A stretch of 64,000 nt of DNA from Rudaea sp. 3F27F6 (lineage in GTDB: Bacteria > Pseudomonadota > Gammaproteobacteria > Xanthomonadales > Rhodanobacteraceae), in assembly GCF_005503555.1 (NCBI RefSeq), contig NZ_SCNG01000001.1, positions 1,736,001 through 1,800,000 of the forward strand, in the 5' to 3' direction. Position 1 is the first letter of the stretch, and every line of letters starts with the position of its first letter. The position numbers and the translations under genes were made by a program. This document shows, piece by piece, positions 63,627 through 64,000 of the stretch. The notes under the pieces were generated by a model. That model saw nothing but the letters and a program-made list of their open reading frames with translations. It did not search any database and was not told where the DNA came from.

Positions 63627-64000
63627 CTAGGCCGTCATCGCCGCAGCGAGACCCGCGCGCAAGCGCTCGCCGAAGCCGCGGTCGTTGTCTTCGTACCACG
63701 TGCGTGCGGCGGCGCCGAGACGGTCCAGTTCGGCTTCGTCGGCGGCGATCAGACCCTCGACGGCGGCAGTCATCGCCGCTTCGTCGAATTCGTAGATCGT
63801 GGCGAGATTCTTTTTCCCCGCGACGCGGCAGGCGACGAGCACGCCGCGCTCGCGCGTGACGAGTTCGTTCATCGGCTCGGCATCGTTGCTGACGACGATC
63901 GCGCCGACGCTGAGCGCCTCGACAAGATAGTGGCCGTAGCCCTCGGTTTCCGACGGGCACAGATGAAAGCGCAGTTCGTTCTGCAGGCGCTTGAGTTCGG
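63627..64000 (-). CDS. GT4-family (group 1) glycosyltransferase, C-terminal fragment; rest beyond window
   Basis: The frame is open to the right edge, giving about 123 C-terminal residues. They contain the GT4 donor-site segment: FHLCPSETEGYGHYLVEAL with the EX7E-type glutamates, SVGAIVVSNDAEPMNELV, then ARTWYEDNDRGFGERLR. An internal methionine at 63872 could be mistaken for a start, but the conserved block lies upstream of it. The enzyme transfers a sugar from a nucleotide donor, and its acceptor is unknown. It converges with the GT9 gene. Confidence 0.8.
   Translation of the reverse strand, partial: ELKRLQNELRFHLCPSETEGYGHYLVEALSVGAIVVSNDAEPMNELVTRERGVLVACRVAGKKNLATIYEFDEAAMTAAVEGLIAADEAELDRLGAAARTWYEDNDRGFGERLRAGLAAAMTA

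Overview
The window is high-GC chromosomal DNA from a Gram-negative bacterium. It most resembles a gammaproteobacterium of the Xanthomonadales/Lysobacterales. The reasons are two large TonB-dependent receptors (one of the Xanthomonas/Caulobacter carbohydrate type), a YjaB-like acetyltransferase, a PepSY/PhoP/PhoQ-like cluster, a monothiol-glutaredoxin/rhodanese fusion, and intergenic palindromic elements of a style common in that order. Genus cannot be decided from the sequence alone. No rRNA, tRNA, CRISPR array, integrase or insertion-sequence transposase was seen.

Layout. 1-15.6 kb: end of a mutarotase/sodium-symporter fusion, a phytanoyl-CoA-type dioxygenase divergent from a LysR regulator, a TonB-dependent receptor with its own terminator, a ribokinase-like kinase, then a tight run of a TIM-barrel/FGE-fold protein, a ThuA/beta-propeller/cytochrome c fusion, a GH127 beta-L-arabinofuranosidase and a class III CoA-transferase. 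15.6-18.9 kb: small ordinary genes (acetyltransferase, SRPBCC protein, SDR, AraC regulator). 18.9-36.2 kb: a carbohydrate-utilisation locus. The leftward arm has galM, a GH5-like glycosidase, a carbohydrate-type TonB receptor, a membrane-anchored glutaredoxin plus an eight-cysteine secreted peptide, a sialidase-fold (GH93-like) enzyme with two ricin lectin domains, and a GH43 enzyme. The rightward arm has a FadR-type GntR regulator, sugar dehydrogenase, dgoA, dgoD, lactonase, dgoK, an SGLT-type sodium/sugar symporter and a GDSL esterase. 36.3-44.5 kb: dusA, PepSY/two-component system, an M48 protease with a TPR/Sel1 partner, and an isocitrate-lyase-family enzyme. 44.5-45.2 kb: a 692-bp non-coding element with two 148-nt inverted arms. 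45.3-64 kb: M20 peptidase, QEGLA-motif protein, MFS/aldo-keto reductase/LysR cluster, TPR-sulfotransferase, rsgA, AlaA-like aminotransferase, GDSL esterase, LpxH-like phosphatase, glutaredoxin-rhodanese fusion, patatin/TPR, 3-hydroxybutyrate dehydrogenase, an NtrX-like regulator without a recognisable GAFTGA loop, a heptosyltransferase-like GT9, and the C-terminal end of a GT4 glycosyltransferase.

How it fits together (inference). The central locus reads as a path from the outer membrane to central metabolism. Secreted glycosidases aimed at arabinose- and galactose-containing glycan release sugars, TonB receptors take up oligosaccharides, mutarotase and the sodium symporter deliver galactose, and a complete De Ley-Doudoroff set (dehydrogenase, lactonase, dehydratase, kinase, aldolase) yields pyruvate and glyceraldehyde-3-phosphate. 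The two arms diverge from a region carrying two FadR-type operator candidates next to the regulator gene.

The observations most worth following are the cysteine-rich peptide/periplasmic glutaredoxin pair with its hairpin-rich leader, the ThuA-propeller-cytochrome c fusion, the FGE-fold protein lacking the FGE cysteines, the 692-bp inverted element, and a family of intergenic palindromes whose arms change together.
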